Below, one piece after another: positions 8,750 to 17,268 of a DNA stretch of 64,000 nucleotides. The notes beneath the pieces are model-generated. The model saw only the letters and a program-made list of their open reading frames with translations, did no database searches and had not been told where the DNA came from. The stretch is from Sphingobacterium chungjuense (GTDB lineage Bacteria > Bacteroidota > Bacteroidia > Sphingobacteriales > Sphingobacteriaceae). The DNA lies in assembly GCF_011316935.1 (NCBI RefSeq), contig NZ_WLYS01000002.1, positions 496,001 to 560,000 on the forward strand, written 5' to 3'. A program made the position numbers and the translations under genes. Position 1 is the stretch's first letter. Each line of letters opens with the position of its first letter.

Positions 8750-9949
8750 TTAATAAACCGGAATCGTAAAATACCCTCCTATAGCAATCCGGCTAAACTG
8801 TACTGGATCCATATCCAATCGATCCGAATAGGATACATTATTACCGATATATCCGAGGTAAAAACGTAAATCTTGCTTGTTAAATGGCTTGTGTTGTAGC
8901 GCCGCAAAGTAGGTGTAGTTCGTACGAAAATCGCTACCAAACGTGTCGTCGTCCTTACTTCCGGCGGTTTCAACAGCACCTTTCAAAGCGATTTCCCATT
9001 TGTCTGTCAGAAACTGATCGTAGCGCAATACCGCCGATTTGTACGCAACATTTTTAGATAGTTGGCGTGCGCCTCCCGTCATTGCGTAGAAGTCATTAAT
9101 GGCATTGGAAGCAATGAGCGCATGATCAGTGCCCAAATGAGAATATTGCAAATCCAGATAAACCATTTGTTTGGCAGTCAAAAACTTGTTGGCCAATGAT
9201 ACGGCTTGCGTGGGTTTGCCTTCAGCAAATTGGGCTAAGTTGTATGACCACTTGGTGTGAAAGCGTTGATCAGCAAATGCACCTACCCAAGTCAAATATC
9301 CGCCGATAGGCGCCTTTGCACGTCGTAGATCACCGGCCACGAATCCATTATTAGCCAAATGTGTATCAAAAGAATTGTTGACGGTATTATACATTTGGAT
9401 GTGGAAGCTATGATCTGCATTGAGATCATAGGATAGCTTTCCACCCACCACAAATAAATTCAAAATTCTGTCAACATAATCGGTAAAGAGGAATTCATAA
9501 ATAGGATTATTCTGAAACTCAAACGATCCAACCATGGCACTTTGCTTACCCAAGGTTACCGACCAGTCTCTTTTTTTTCCGAATTTGTACTTCATGAAAG
9601 CAAAATCCAAGGCTTGGGAGGAATTGTCCAAGCCTGATTGGGCAAATGAGCGATTGAGCCTAAAGCGAATATTGTACGACAACCGATCATTGTAGTCGCC
9701 ATGAAATAAAATCCGGGCTTCTTCTAGATTAAAGCGTGCCAAAGCATCTTCTTTACCTAAATTGTCGGCATCAAAAGCAGACCGCATCAAAAAATCAAAT
9801 TTGAACAATTGAGAGCGGTCGTTCTCTCTCGTTGCGCTAGTGTCGACCTGATTCAGGCCCAATGCGGGAATGAGCGCTTCGCGCTCTTCCTGCGCCTGCA
9901 CATGCAAGGCCAAACTACTTAGAAAAAATAATGCTAGAACCTGCTTCAT
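8750..9949 (-). CDS. Outer-membrane porin (OprO/OprP-like), first gene of the urease operon
   Basis: A 399-aa protein with a signal peptide (MKQVLALFFLSSLALHVQAQ) and a long run of alternating polar and hydrophobic strands ending in a C-terminal aromatic strand (GGYFTIPVY), as in outer-membrane beta-barrels. Segments such as EEARILFHGDYNDRLSYNIRFRLN and GKQSAMVGSFEFQNNP fit the phosphate-selective porin O/P family as found in Bacteroidota. Leading the urease operon, it may let urea or a nickel complex through the outer membrane (inference). A two-component system lies immediately upstream, and the intervening 78 bp hold operator-like repeats. Confidence 0.8.
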   Translation of the reverse strand: MKQVLALFFLSSLALHVQAQEEREALIPALGLNQVDTSATRENDRSQLFKFDFLMRSAFDADNLGKEDALARFNLEEARILFHGDYNDRLSYNIRFRLNRSFAQSGLDNSSQALDFAFMKYKFGKKRDWSVTLGKQSAMVGSFEFQNNPIYEFLFTDYVDRILNLFVVGGKLSYDLNADHSFHIQMYNTVNNSFDTHLANNGFVAGDLRRAKAPIGGYLTWVGAFADQRFHTKWSYNLAQFAEGKPTQAVSLANKFLTAKQMVYLDLQYSHLGTDHALIASNAINDFYAMTGGARQLSKNVAYKSAVLRYDQFLTDKWEIALKGAVETAGSKDDDTFGSDFRTNYTYFAALQHKPFNKQDLRFYLGYIGNNVSYSDRLDMDPVQFSRIAIGGYFTIPVY

Positions 9950-9953
9950 TATG

Positions 9954-10024
9954 GAATGTAAAGTATGCGTGTTAGCAAGGATACTTTACATTCTTAAGAA
10001 TGCGGTAAGAATGAGATTAGAATA
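9954..10024 (-). promoter_or_regulatory. Operator-like region of the porin-urease operon
   Basis: Seen directly: a perfect 13-bp inverted repeat (GAATGTAAAGTAT at 9954-9966 and its complement at 9981-9993), a 14-bp palindrome CATTCTTAAGAATG at 9989-10002, and three direct repeats AAGAATG, AAGAATG, TAGAATA at 9996, 10007 and 10018. The repeats are spaced exactly 11 bp apart. Direct repeats at 10-11 bp spacing are the usual binding pattern of OmpR/PhoB-family regulators, and such a regulator is encoded next door at 11394-12095. The region separates the kinase stop codon from the porin start. No clear TAnnTTTG element was found in it. Confidence 0.6.
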
Positions 10025-10027
10025 GTC

Positions 10028-11410
10028 TTAGAGACTAGTGCGCTTGGGCAATAGCACAGAGACATGGGTGCCTTCGCCTTCGATGGAGTGGATTAGCAAA
10101 TTTCCATCGTGTAGATCAATAATATTTTTAGCTAATAATAGACCTAGACCAGTTCCTTGAATACTCCGCACATTGCTCGCTCGAAAGAAGGAATCGTACA
10201 CAAAATCCTTTTCTTCGGACGGAATACCTACGCCTTTATCTTTGATATCAATGACAAAATCATCGTCCTGACTTTGAAGCGAGATAGTTACATCGGCTTC
10301 TTTTCCGTATTTGCAAGCATTGGACACAATGTTGCTTAGGGCGATGAACAGCAGGTTTTCGTTACCGAACACTTCTAGCATTTCTCCTATTTCTGGTGTG
10401 CTGGCTAAGTCCAAGTAGATAGATGGATGACCGCTGGCTTTGCTTTCCGAACTCAACACGCGAAACAACACCTCATCTAAACGTACGTTAGTATAATCTT
10501 TTCTGCTATCTTCTAAACCTGATCGTGCAATCATCAATAGGTTATTGATCATGATGATAATCTGATCGGTCTCGTTGATAATACGGAGCAGCGACTGCGT
10601 TGATTCTTTGTTTAATCCGGATATCTGAACCGCCAACTCAGCTTCACCTTTGATGATGGTTAATGGTGTGCGAAATGAATGTGAAGCATTTGCAACAAAG
10701 CTTTTTTGAGAATTGACCGACACTTCCAGCCGCGCAATCATCTGATTGAAACTTTCAATCAAGGTCGAAATCTCATCATGTGCTTTATGTGGGCTAGCAA
10801 TTCTGAGATGCAAATTAGCTATGCTTATCTTATTAATTTCCTGATTGATACTAGCGATCGGTTTGATGATGTGTCTGGCAAACAAATAGGAAATCAAGGC
10901 CACAATTAGCATACAAACGCCTGCGGTATTGGTAAGCGTACGATCTAAATTTTCTTGTTCGGCTAAGCCATAATCGTCTCTACCCGAGGAGACGACGATG
11001 AGATTTTTATCTACAGCAGGATCTGAAAAATATAAAGATAAATAGGCCGTATCGGCATCCATGTATTGTGCCTTACCCTGCGCAATCACCTTTTGGTAGA
11101 AATCTGGCGGCAATGGCAAATCGGGCTTCACTGCTACATCCGAAAACTGTTTATCGACCCGAATAATGTAATCTCTACCCGCCGACAATTGGCGCAAATA
11201 AGTGCGCATAATTTCGTAGTAAATCTCATTGATATGCTCTGCTTCCTCGATAGTATGTTTTCCTACAATTTGGGCGTTTTCTTCCAGCCGATGAAAGAAT
11301 TTGGTGCGTAAACTATCTCGTGTAAAATAGGAAATGTAAACGGCGAAACCCGCAATAAGTGCCCAGCAAATCAGATTAAATAAAACGATGATCTTAGTTT
11401 GCAGTTTCAT
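10028..11410 (-). CDS. Two-component sensor histidine kinase
   Basis: A 460-aa membrane kinase. Order of parts: TM1 at about 7-28; a periplasmic sensor of about 135 residues; TM2 at about 162-186; a HAMP linker; the dimerisation/phosphoacceptor helix with ASHSFRTPLTIIKGEAEL (H followed by S-F-R-T-P rather than the common E-L-R-T-P); and a HATPase domain with N-box ALSNIVSNACKYG, DKGVGIP and GTGLGLLLAKNI. It overlaps the regulator gene by 17 bp, with the regulator first. Its signal is unknown. Its position next to the porin-urease operon suggests it senses nitrogen, urea, pH or nickel (inference). Confidence 0.93.
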   Translation of the reverse strand: MKLQTKIIVLFNLICWALIAGFAVYISYFTRDSLRTKFFHRLEENAQIVGKHTIEEAEHINEIYYEIMRTYLRQLSAGRDYIIRVDKQFSDVAVKPDLPLPPDFYQKVIAQGKAQYMDADTAYLSLYFSDPAVDKNLIVVSSGRDDYGLAEQENLDRTLTNTAGVCMLIVALISYLFARHIIKPIASINQEINKISIANLHLRIASPHKAHDEISTLIESFNQMIARLEVSVNSQKSFVANASHSFRTPLTIIKGEAELAVQISGLNKESTQSLLRIINETDQIIIMINNLLMIARSGLEDSRKDYTNVRLDEVLFRVLSSESKASGHPSIYLDLASTPEIGEMLEVFGNENLLFIALSNIVSNACKYGKEADVTISLQSQDDDFVIDIKDKGVGIPSEEKDFVYDSFFRASNVRSIQGTGLGLLLAKNIIDLHDGNLLIHSIEGEGTHVSVLLPKRTSL

Positions 11411-12095
11411 CCGGATCTTTTAAGATATAGCCCATGCCGACCTTTGTATGTAGCAACTTTTTGTCGAATCCCTTATCAATCTTGTTGCGGAGATAATTGA
11501 TATAGACATCCACTACATTGGTGCTCAGATTAAACTCCATGTCCCACACGTTTTCTAAAATATCTAAACGGGATACCACGCGTTTGGCATTGCGAATCAG
11601 GTATTCGAGTAATCTGAATTCAGTGGCTGTCAAGGCAATGGAATTGCCGGCGCGCGAAGCGCTTTTACCATTCAGATCTAAGTGGAGATCCGCTAAAGAA
11701 AGCAAGTTTTTTTGTTCCTTTTCGATGGGATCTGATTTCTTTCTCAAAAAGCGGCTGACTCTGGCTTTGAGCTCGGCCATATTGAAGGGCTTGGTGAGGT
11801 AATCATCGGCGTCGTTTTCAAAACCATCGACAATATCTTCGGGCTGATCGAGCGCAGAAAGGATTAATACAGGAACTTGACGACCATGTTCACGGATCTT
11901 TTTGCACACCTTCAAACCATCCATTCCGGGCAACATAATATCTAAGATGATGAGGTCATAGGTATTGGACAATGCCATTTCTAAGCCCGAAGAACCTGAC
12001 AAAGCCACCGAGATGTTGAAGTTTGGATCAGCCAGACCACGACGAATTAATGACACGACGGCAGTGTCATCTTCAATCAACAGTATTTCCATCAT
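11394..12095 (-). CDS. OmpR/PhoB-family response regulator
   Basis: A 233-aa regulator. The receiver domain has the acidic pocket IEDD, the phosphoacceptor in LIILDIMLPGMDGL, LILSALD and the KPF lysine (DDYLTKPFNMAEL). The C-terminal winged helix begins near residue 130 and contains LTATEFRLLEYLIRNAKRVVSRLDILENVW and VDVYINYLRNKID. It is first in the pair with the kinase. The direct repeats with 11-bp spacing in front of the porin are the natural target (inference). Confidence 0.95.
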   Translation of the reverse strand: MMEILLIEDDTAVVSLIRRGLADPNFNISVALSGSSGLEMALSNTYDLIILDIMLPGMDGLKVCKKIREHGRQVPVLILSALDQPEDIVDGFENDADDYLTKPFNMAELKARVSRFLRKKSDPIEKEQKNLLSLADLHLDLNGKSASRAGNSIALTATEFRLLEYLIRNAKRVVSRLDILENVWDMEFNLSTNVVDVYINYLRNKIDKGFDKKLLHTKVGMGYILKDPDETAN

Positions 12096-12168
12096 AGCTA
12101 ATCCAATTTTACATTTTCAATTTGCAACTTCATCATACTGGGCAGTGATAACTTCAAATATATTTAAA

Positions 12169-13914
12169 TTATTGAGTAGTATACTGACCAGTGGCTAGAT
12201 TTGTCGACCCATCGAAGCAATCCTCGTAATGTGAACCGTATTTTTTTCGTAATCGCTGCTTCGCTTTACGGATCGATTCCTGACCTACTCCAAGCAGATT
12301 GGCCATCTCATGGTTGCTAACACCGATTTTTTGCAATAACACAATTCGCAATTGTGATTCTGTAATACCATTTAGCTGCTGTATCACATGATCGTAAAAT
12401 TCGCGATACTCCGATACGAAAACCCGTTTGAAACGATACCAGTTATCTTCACTCATCAAATGCTCTGAAAGCAGGTCTTCCAATTTCTCGCGTTGTGCGA
12501 CATCTGTATTCGTGGTTGCAATTTCTAACTTGCTTACCTCTTCTTTGAGATGATCAATCGCTGCATTACGCTCTTCGATAAATTGACGATAGGATTGTAT
12601 GGTATGTTGTACCTGCTCATATCTGCTGTCTGACTTGTATTTTGCCAGCTCTATAGTAGCAATTTTATGTTCAAATACGGCATGTTGCAGGCGTAGTGAC
12701 CTTAATTTTGAGATTCGTAAAGAAACCGCTAAAATGATTAATAATGTACAGATCATCAGTAGGGCAATACCGATTAAATTGGATTTCTGTAATTTGCTTT
12801 CATTTACCAATCTATTCCAATCCGCTTGTTCGCGCAGAAGCGTCATTTTAACATTCTTAACGGCTTCCGATCCGTCGGTATGTTTGAGTTGCTCCTCTAC
12901 CTCACGTAGCTTTTGATATAATGATAGCTGCAATTTCTCCTCCTTGAAATGCTGATATAACTGCAATTTCAATAGAATAATTTCTTGTTGAAACCCTAAT
13001 AGATTGTCCTTTTCTACGACAAAATTTTCTGCTTTATCAAGCTGAACTCGGACTTCCTCCCATCGCTGCGTGTCCATGTATAGCCTGCTCAACCTAATTT
13101 GTGCAAACATGGCGTTGCGTCCTTCATGATGCTCTTCTGATAGTTTGATGTCATTCAGTAAAAGCCGTTCTGCTTCTGCCATATTGTGCACACTCATCTC
13201 GATCAGAGCGAGTTCGCCCAAGGTTTTAGCGTAGCGAATGGGATCACGATATTGAGCTCCAGCTTTGGCCGCCAGAAAATATTCCTTTGCTCTAGTGGTA
13301 TCCTCCAGAAACAGGTACTCGTATCCCAGACCATAGTGCAGGATTGCAGTATCCTTTGTGCCGATATTTTCAGACAATAAAGCCTGTTCTAAATGATCGA
13401 TAGCCAACTGATGATCACCTATATTGCCAAAGTAATACGCATTTTTTATTAGGCAATCTACGGGATCAATCTCCAATTGAAAATTAGGAATCGCAATGTA
13501 CTTGGAGGCTTGCAAAAAGTACGGCAAAGCCTGTTCCAGCTGTGTAAGACGGTAATAATAATATCCAATTTGCGATTTGACCCACACTGACAAACTCGGA
13601 TAGCCGACTTGCAAAGAGAGTGAATCTGCTCTTTTTAGTAGCCATTCAGTTTCTTGCTGAGTTTGTGTATCATTAGCAGCATCGTGCTGCGCTTGGCGAA
13701 TCATCTGAATAACTTGAAGCATCCGCTTTTCTTGGTCATTCCCTCCTCGTAGGTTGACAAGAGAAGATGCCGACCTTGTGGCATCGGTGTCATTTCGTTC
13801 ATGCACCAGCGTAGCATTTACCTGCTGCACAAAATCCTTGCTGATAGGATTGGTGCAGGCAATGCAGAATACAAAAAACGACAATAAAAGGCTAAATAAT
13901 GTTGGCAGTCGCAT
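12169..13914 (-). CDS. TPR-transmembrane-HTH regulator
   Basis: A 581-aa protein of a type common in Bacteroidota. It has an N-terminal signal segment ending near CIAC (possible lipoprotein), about 300 residues of tetratricopeptide-like helices (for example YYYYRLTQLEQALPYFLQASKY and ILHYGLGYEYLFLEDTTRAKEYF), and one TM helix at about 377-400 (LIGIALLMICTLLIILAV). A coiled coil and a C-terminal LuxR-like helix-turn-helix follow (LRIVLLQKIGVSNHEMANLLGVGQESIRKAKQ). The TPR part should face the periplasm and the HTH the cytoplasm. Target genes are unknown. It is separated by 73 bp from the two-component pair and by 87 bp from the VWA-like gene. Confidence 0.85.
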   Translation of the reverse strand: MRLPTLFSLLLSFFVFCIACTNPISKDFVQQVNATLVHERNDTDATRSASSLVNLRGGNDQEKRMLQVIQMIRQAQHDAANDTQTQQETEWLLKRADSLSLQVGYPSLSVWVKSQIGYYYYRLTQLEQALPYFLQASKYIAIPNFQLEIDPVDCLIKNAYYFGNIGDHQLAIDHLEQALLSENIGTKDTAILHYGLGYEYLFLEDTTRAKEYFLAAKAGAQYRDPIRYAKTLGELALIEMSVHNMAEAERLLLNDIKLSEEHHEGRNAMFAQIRLSRLYMDTQRWEEVRVQLDKAENFVVEKDNLLGFQQEIILLKLQLYQHFKEEKLQLSLYQKLREVEEQLKHTDGSEAVKNVKMTLLREQADWNRLVNESKLQKSNLIGIALLMICTLLIILAVSLRISKLRSLRLQHAVFEHKIATIELAKYKSDSRYEQVQHTIQSYRQFIEERNAAIDHLKEEVSKLEIATTNTDVAQREKLEDLLSEHLMSEDNWYRFKRVFVSEYREFYDHVIQQLNGITESQLRIVLLQKIGVSNHEMANLLGVGQESIRKAKQRLRKKYGSHYEDCFDGSTNLATGQYTTQ

Positions 13915-14001
13915 TCTAATAGGCTTGAATTTGCGAAGTTAAGCAAATTTATCAGCTCAATGGCAAAAGGCGCTGCCTAACATTTTTTTGCTATCGACAA
14001 T

Positions 14002-15054
14002 CTATTCTATGGGACGGCTTCGCAAAAAGTCTTGCGCATGGCGTATCGCTTCTTGTTGAGAGCTAGCGGTCGACAATAAACGATGCGATTTTACGTCCGA
14101 CTTCGTCAACCAATCATCCCAAAACAACTGTAGTATCTCCCAATCGGAAGGATGATGCGTAGCTTTCCCGGATGCATCGATGGAGCGATCGTACATCTCC
14201 ATCACTAATACATTTAGGTTTTTGAGCAATGGATTTTCGACTGGAATAATACCATATTCTTCTTGCTGGAAAAAGGCTTTTATATCACTAGATCCCGATT
14301 TTTTAAACGCGGTTCTAAAATCAGCCACTCTTTTTGAATCTAAGAAATAGCACTTATTCCGCTCACAATTTTGTTTACCATACAAACCAGCTTCTATATA
14401 ACCGTCGGTAAATAACACCAGAACGTTGCAGGCGAAAGATCTGCTTATGCTATTTTGCTTTTTATTAATTACAGAATCAATGTTATTATCCACAAGACTA
14501 CTTTTGATGCCATTCTTAAAATAAGACCACACATCTGCTTTAACATTCTGGTTTACTGCCGCATCATTTAGTTTGTTATATGCTCGTTTAAATTTTTGCT
14601 GATCCTGATTCAGATTTTCTACACTCTGATTCGTTAGGTATTGAATACGCTCCGCCTGATTTTTGCCATAACGATCTAAGTTTAGTTCCATATCAGCCCT
14701 CACATAATCACCGCCCATCTTTTGATTGATAAAATCAATGCGCAGAACATCTTTCTGCCCGGTTTTACGCTGTCCCTCCTTTTGCTTACTCAAGTCATAA
14801 GTTACGATTTCTGGATAAAAAGCGTCAATGAAGCCATTTACAATAGCAACATCCGACAATGCTCTTGGATAGAGTGCTGTATCAATGCGATTGGATAGAT
14901 CCGGAGCAATGGTAATATTGTAGTGGATATCGTCGAATACCGCAAAATTAACTTTTGGCTCTACAGTAGTACAGTTTTTAACACAGGTAATGCCGACAAT
15001 AATTAATATTGTGCATAGCACAATTGAAACAAGTAATTTTTTGCTAAGAAACAC
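14002..15054 (-). CDS. Membrane-anchored VWA-like protein of unknown function
   Basis: A 350-aa protein with an N-terminal membrane anchor (LLVSIVLCTILIIVGITC). The segment after the anchor, ITIAPDLSNRIDTALYP, and the later ACNVLVLFTDGYIEAG resemble strands 1 and 4 of a von Willebrand A domain. The metal-site DxSxS is degenerate (DLSNR), so the fold call is tentative. The rest is hydrophilic and was not recognised. It overlaps the end of the PLD gene by 11 bp, so the two are surely cotranscribed and probably act together at the membrane. No known partner can be named from sequence alone. Confidence 0.6.
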   Translation of the reverse strand: MFLSKKLLVSIVLCTILIIVGITCVKNCTTVEPKVNFAVFDDIHYNITIAPDLSNRIDTALYPRALSDVAIVNGFIDAFYPEIVTYDLSKQKEGQRKTGQKDVLRIDFINQKMGGDYVRADMELNLDRYGKNQAERIQYLTNQSVENLNQDQQKFKRAYNKLNDAAVNQNVKADVWSYFKNGIKSSLVDNNIDSVINKKQNSISRSFACNVLVLFTDGYIEAGLYGKQNCERNKCYFLDSKRVADFRTAFKKSGSSDIKAFFQQEEYGIIPVENPLLKNLNVLVMEMYDRSIDASGKATHHPSDWEILQLFWDDWLTKSDVKSHRLLSTASSQQEAIRHAQDFLRSRPIE

Positions 15055-17065
15055 GGTGATCTATTTTATTAGTGATAATTTTATTTTCTTGCCATAAATC
15101 GATGCTATTATTTGCCATGATAGACATTTCGGTAGCCTTCATAATGGAATATTCTTGATGTAGAAAGTCATTCCAGCCTTCCAAAAAAATATTAATCCGA
15201 TCCTTAAGAGAGTGCAAAGAAATAGGCAAGTTATCATTCTCGATATGACTGATATAGATATCTGCCGTTTGTTGGATATGCTGTTTTTTCTGATTAAATA
15301 ATAGCGAGGCTTTCTCTTTCTCCCGCACAACTGTAATCGGAGTTTCTTCTATTTCGGCTTGCAAAAGTTGGTTTTCTGCTCTCAAAAGAATATTTTGCTG
15401 TTCTAACGCGCCGTTATCGTCGGCCAGCTGTCGGATGCTTTCTACGCGTTGCTGCTTCGCTTCTTCTTGCTGTTTGATGAATGCTTTGCTTTTCAAAGCA
15501 GCATGATCGGGGTTACGGTCTTCAAAATAGCTAATGAACTTGCTGTAGATGTACTTAAAGAGTATAAGTCCAAGCGCACCTAATATAAATACTAGATAAA
15601 AGTTGGTGTCCGAAAAAATCTTGGTAAAATGCCATTTTTCTATAGTGTCGCCTCGCAGAACCATGACACGATGCACGACCGAAGCTACTTGATAAGCAAT
15701 AACAGCATCTACCAGAAAAATACCGACCCACGTAATACCATCTCGCCAATAATTGAATCGCGCAATACGACTAAGCACCGCCAACGCGATCGGAACCAGC
15801 ACAAAAGTGAGCACAAATAATAGCGCGACAGGCCCTTTTTCCCAAGCATCGGACAATGCGTAGGGATTAAATACCTCGGGAATATCGACCACGCCGGTTT
15901 TAAGATTGTATTCTGCATCTGCGGCACTGTATATCATAATATAGGCAGCTGAAGAGTAAAAAATAAATATATAAAAAAGTAAAATAGCTCCAAAAACAAC
16001 CAGTGGAAGTAACTCAAAATAACGATGCTCTGGACGAATAAACGTCAGCTTTTGCTCATTAATTTCGTTATCGTATTTTCGGATTTGGTCTTCTTCACTC
16101 TGTATTTTCCGATCGTTTATAGTGATCTTTTCGGTGTGAATAGCCATCGTTGAATCATTTGCCACAATTGCCGAAGCAGCTTGTTGCTTTTTTAATTCTA
16201 GCTCTGCTTCCAATTGATTTACCCCCAGATCAGATTGATCTCGTGCTGCTTCCGTAGCTTTTAACCGTTGCTCTTCGACCTTGCTCAACAAACGGCGTTT
16301 CTTATCATCAATCACATCAATATCATTGATGAATACGGAATAAACCGTGTCGAGCGCTTTTGGCAATGTCTGATGATCGCCATTGGTAGATTTGGCCCGA
16401 TCAAATCCTTGCTGACGAAGCAAGCCTCGATCAAAATTGGCCACTTCGGCAGCAATCATAGAATCCAGTACATCCGCAAAGCTGGTATCTTTTTTAACGA
16501 CTATCGGATCCTTTGGTTTTGCACTATCGTCATCCGGAGCGACTACCAACTGTTGCGCCAGCTGCGCTGCTTTATCTTTGGTTTCGTTAAATATTTTGAT
16601 CATTTTATCGACCGTTCCAGCGTCGTTGGTCACCATGATGCTCTCATTGTTATTGTTTCGAGCATTCACGCTCCAATTGTACGAACCATACAATACCTTG
16701 GTTTGATCAATAACGCAAAACTTATGATGCATCATCCCATAGCCTGCACCTCGAACGCGGCACACAAGCGCGCCATTTTTGACCAAATCATCAAATGGCA
16801 AACGTCTGTTGTCTTCATGATCAGCAAGGATAATCTCGGCCTTTGTTCCCGAGAGGATTTTCTGTTCTAAAACATCAAACAATTCCTGATCGGTAAACCA
16901 AGATGCGGCGATCAGTATTTCGCTTTGAGCAGATTGTAATTGCGACACAATGGCGGCATGTATCGCCTCATTGTCGTGAATAATCTGTTGATCCAGCGGC
17001 ACGGGCTGCTTATCTGCAGACGTGGAGGTGAAGAGAGTTTTTAAATTCATCGGGATGCATTTCAT
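15044..17065 (-). CDS. Membrane-bound phospholipase D-like (HKD) protein with coiled coils
   Basis: A 673-aa protein. Residues about 25-150 form a single PLD-like domain with the HKD signature: His113, Lys115, Asp120, then YGSYNWSVNARNNNNES. This layout matches the Nuc/PLD6 group of nucleases, which work as dimers. A glutamate- and lysine-rich coiled coil covers about 235-345. Four hydrophobic helices lie at about 355-380, 410-430, 440-470 and 485-505, and a second coiled coil at about 520-600. There is no signal peptide, so the HKD domain should be cytosolic. Whether it cuts nucleic acid or lipid cannot be told. It is paired with the VWA-like gene. An alternative start is the Met at 17050. 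Confidence 0.75.
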   Translation of the reverse strand: MKCIPMNLKTLFTSTSADKQPVPLDQQIIHDNEAIHAAIVSQLQSAQSEILIAASWFTDQELFDVLEQKILSGTKAEIILADHEDNRRLPFDDLVKNGALVCRVRGAGYGMMHHKFCVIDQTKVLYGSYNWSVNARNNNNESIMVTNDAGTVDKMIKIFNETKDKAAQLAQQLVVAPDDDSAKPKDPIVVKKDTSFADVLDSMIAAEVANFDRGLLRQQGFDRAKSTNGDHQTLPKALDTVYSVFINDIDVIDDKKRRLLSKVEEQRLKATEAARDQSDLGVNQLEAELELKKQQAASAIVANDSTMAIHTEKITINDRKIQSEEDQIRKYDNEINEQKLTFIRPEHRYFELLPLVVFGAILLFYIFIFYSSAAYIMIYSAADAEYNLKTGVVDIPEVFNPYALSDAWEKGPVALLFVLTFVLVPIALAVLSRIARFNYWRDGITWVGIFLVDAVIAYQVASVVHRVMVLRGDTIEKWHFTKIFSDTNFYLVFILGALGLILFKYIYSKFISYFEDRNPDHAALKSKAFIKQQEEAKQQRVESIRQLADDNGALEQQNILLRAENQLLQAEIEETPITVVREKEKASLLFNQKKQHIQQTADIYISHIENDNLPISLHSLKDRINIFLEGWNDFLHQEYSIMKATEMSIMANNSIDLWQENKIITNKIDHRVS

Positions 17066-17138
17066 AGTTTACGGTCGAGCCGCACTATGCGACTTATCCG
17101 TGGTTTGTCAATGCATCAAAAGTAGTGGCTTACTTCGA

Positions 17139-17168
17139 TTTTGTCTTACGGAAAACCGTAAGACAAAA
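17139..17168. repeat. Perfect inverted repeat upstream of the PLD/VWA-like pair
   Basis: TTTTGTCTTACGG at 17139-17151, AAAA, then the exact complement at 17156-17168: a 13-bp stem with a 4-nt loop, 74 bp upstream of the PLD start. The outer stem bases are T on the left and A on the right. This is the reverse of a normal U-tract terminator in either direction, so an operator or leader hairpin is more likely. Confidence 0.7.
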
Positions 17169-17201
17169 AATTACAAATATTTGATTACCAAATAAATAAA
17201 C

Positions 17202-17230
17202 AAAAAAAAGAGACTACAAACGCAGTCTCC
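17202..17230 (-). terminator. Rho-independent terminator after the response regulator
   Basis: Read on the minus strand: GAGACT, an 8-nt loop, AGTCTC (17229 to 17210), then eight T residues (17209-17202). It lies 39 bp beyond the stop of the regulator gene at 17269 and ends the kinase-regulator transcript before the PLD gene. Confidence 0.8.
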
Positions 17231-17268
17231 TAGTTAATAATATAAGGATTGGATCGTTACTCGGTATT

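Noticed and set aside
12169..13914. TPR-TM-HTH protein as part of the urease regulatory circuit
   Set aside because: Position alone suggests this; no shared operator was found and the protein type is widespread near unrelated genes.
16268..16870. 200-codon plus-strand frame inside the PLD gene
   Set aside because: No recognisable domain or start context; the opposite strand encodes the HKD motif with all catalytic residues.
17139..17168. Inverted repeat as Rho-independent terminator
   Set aside because: The T/A tracts lie on the wrong sides of the stem for both strands, and a proper terminator exists at 17202-17230.
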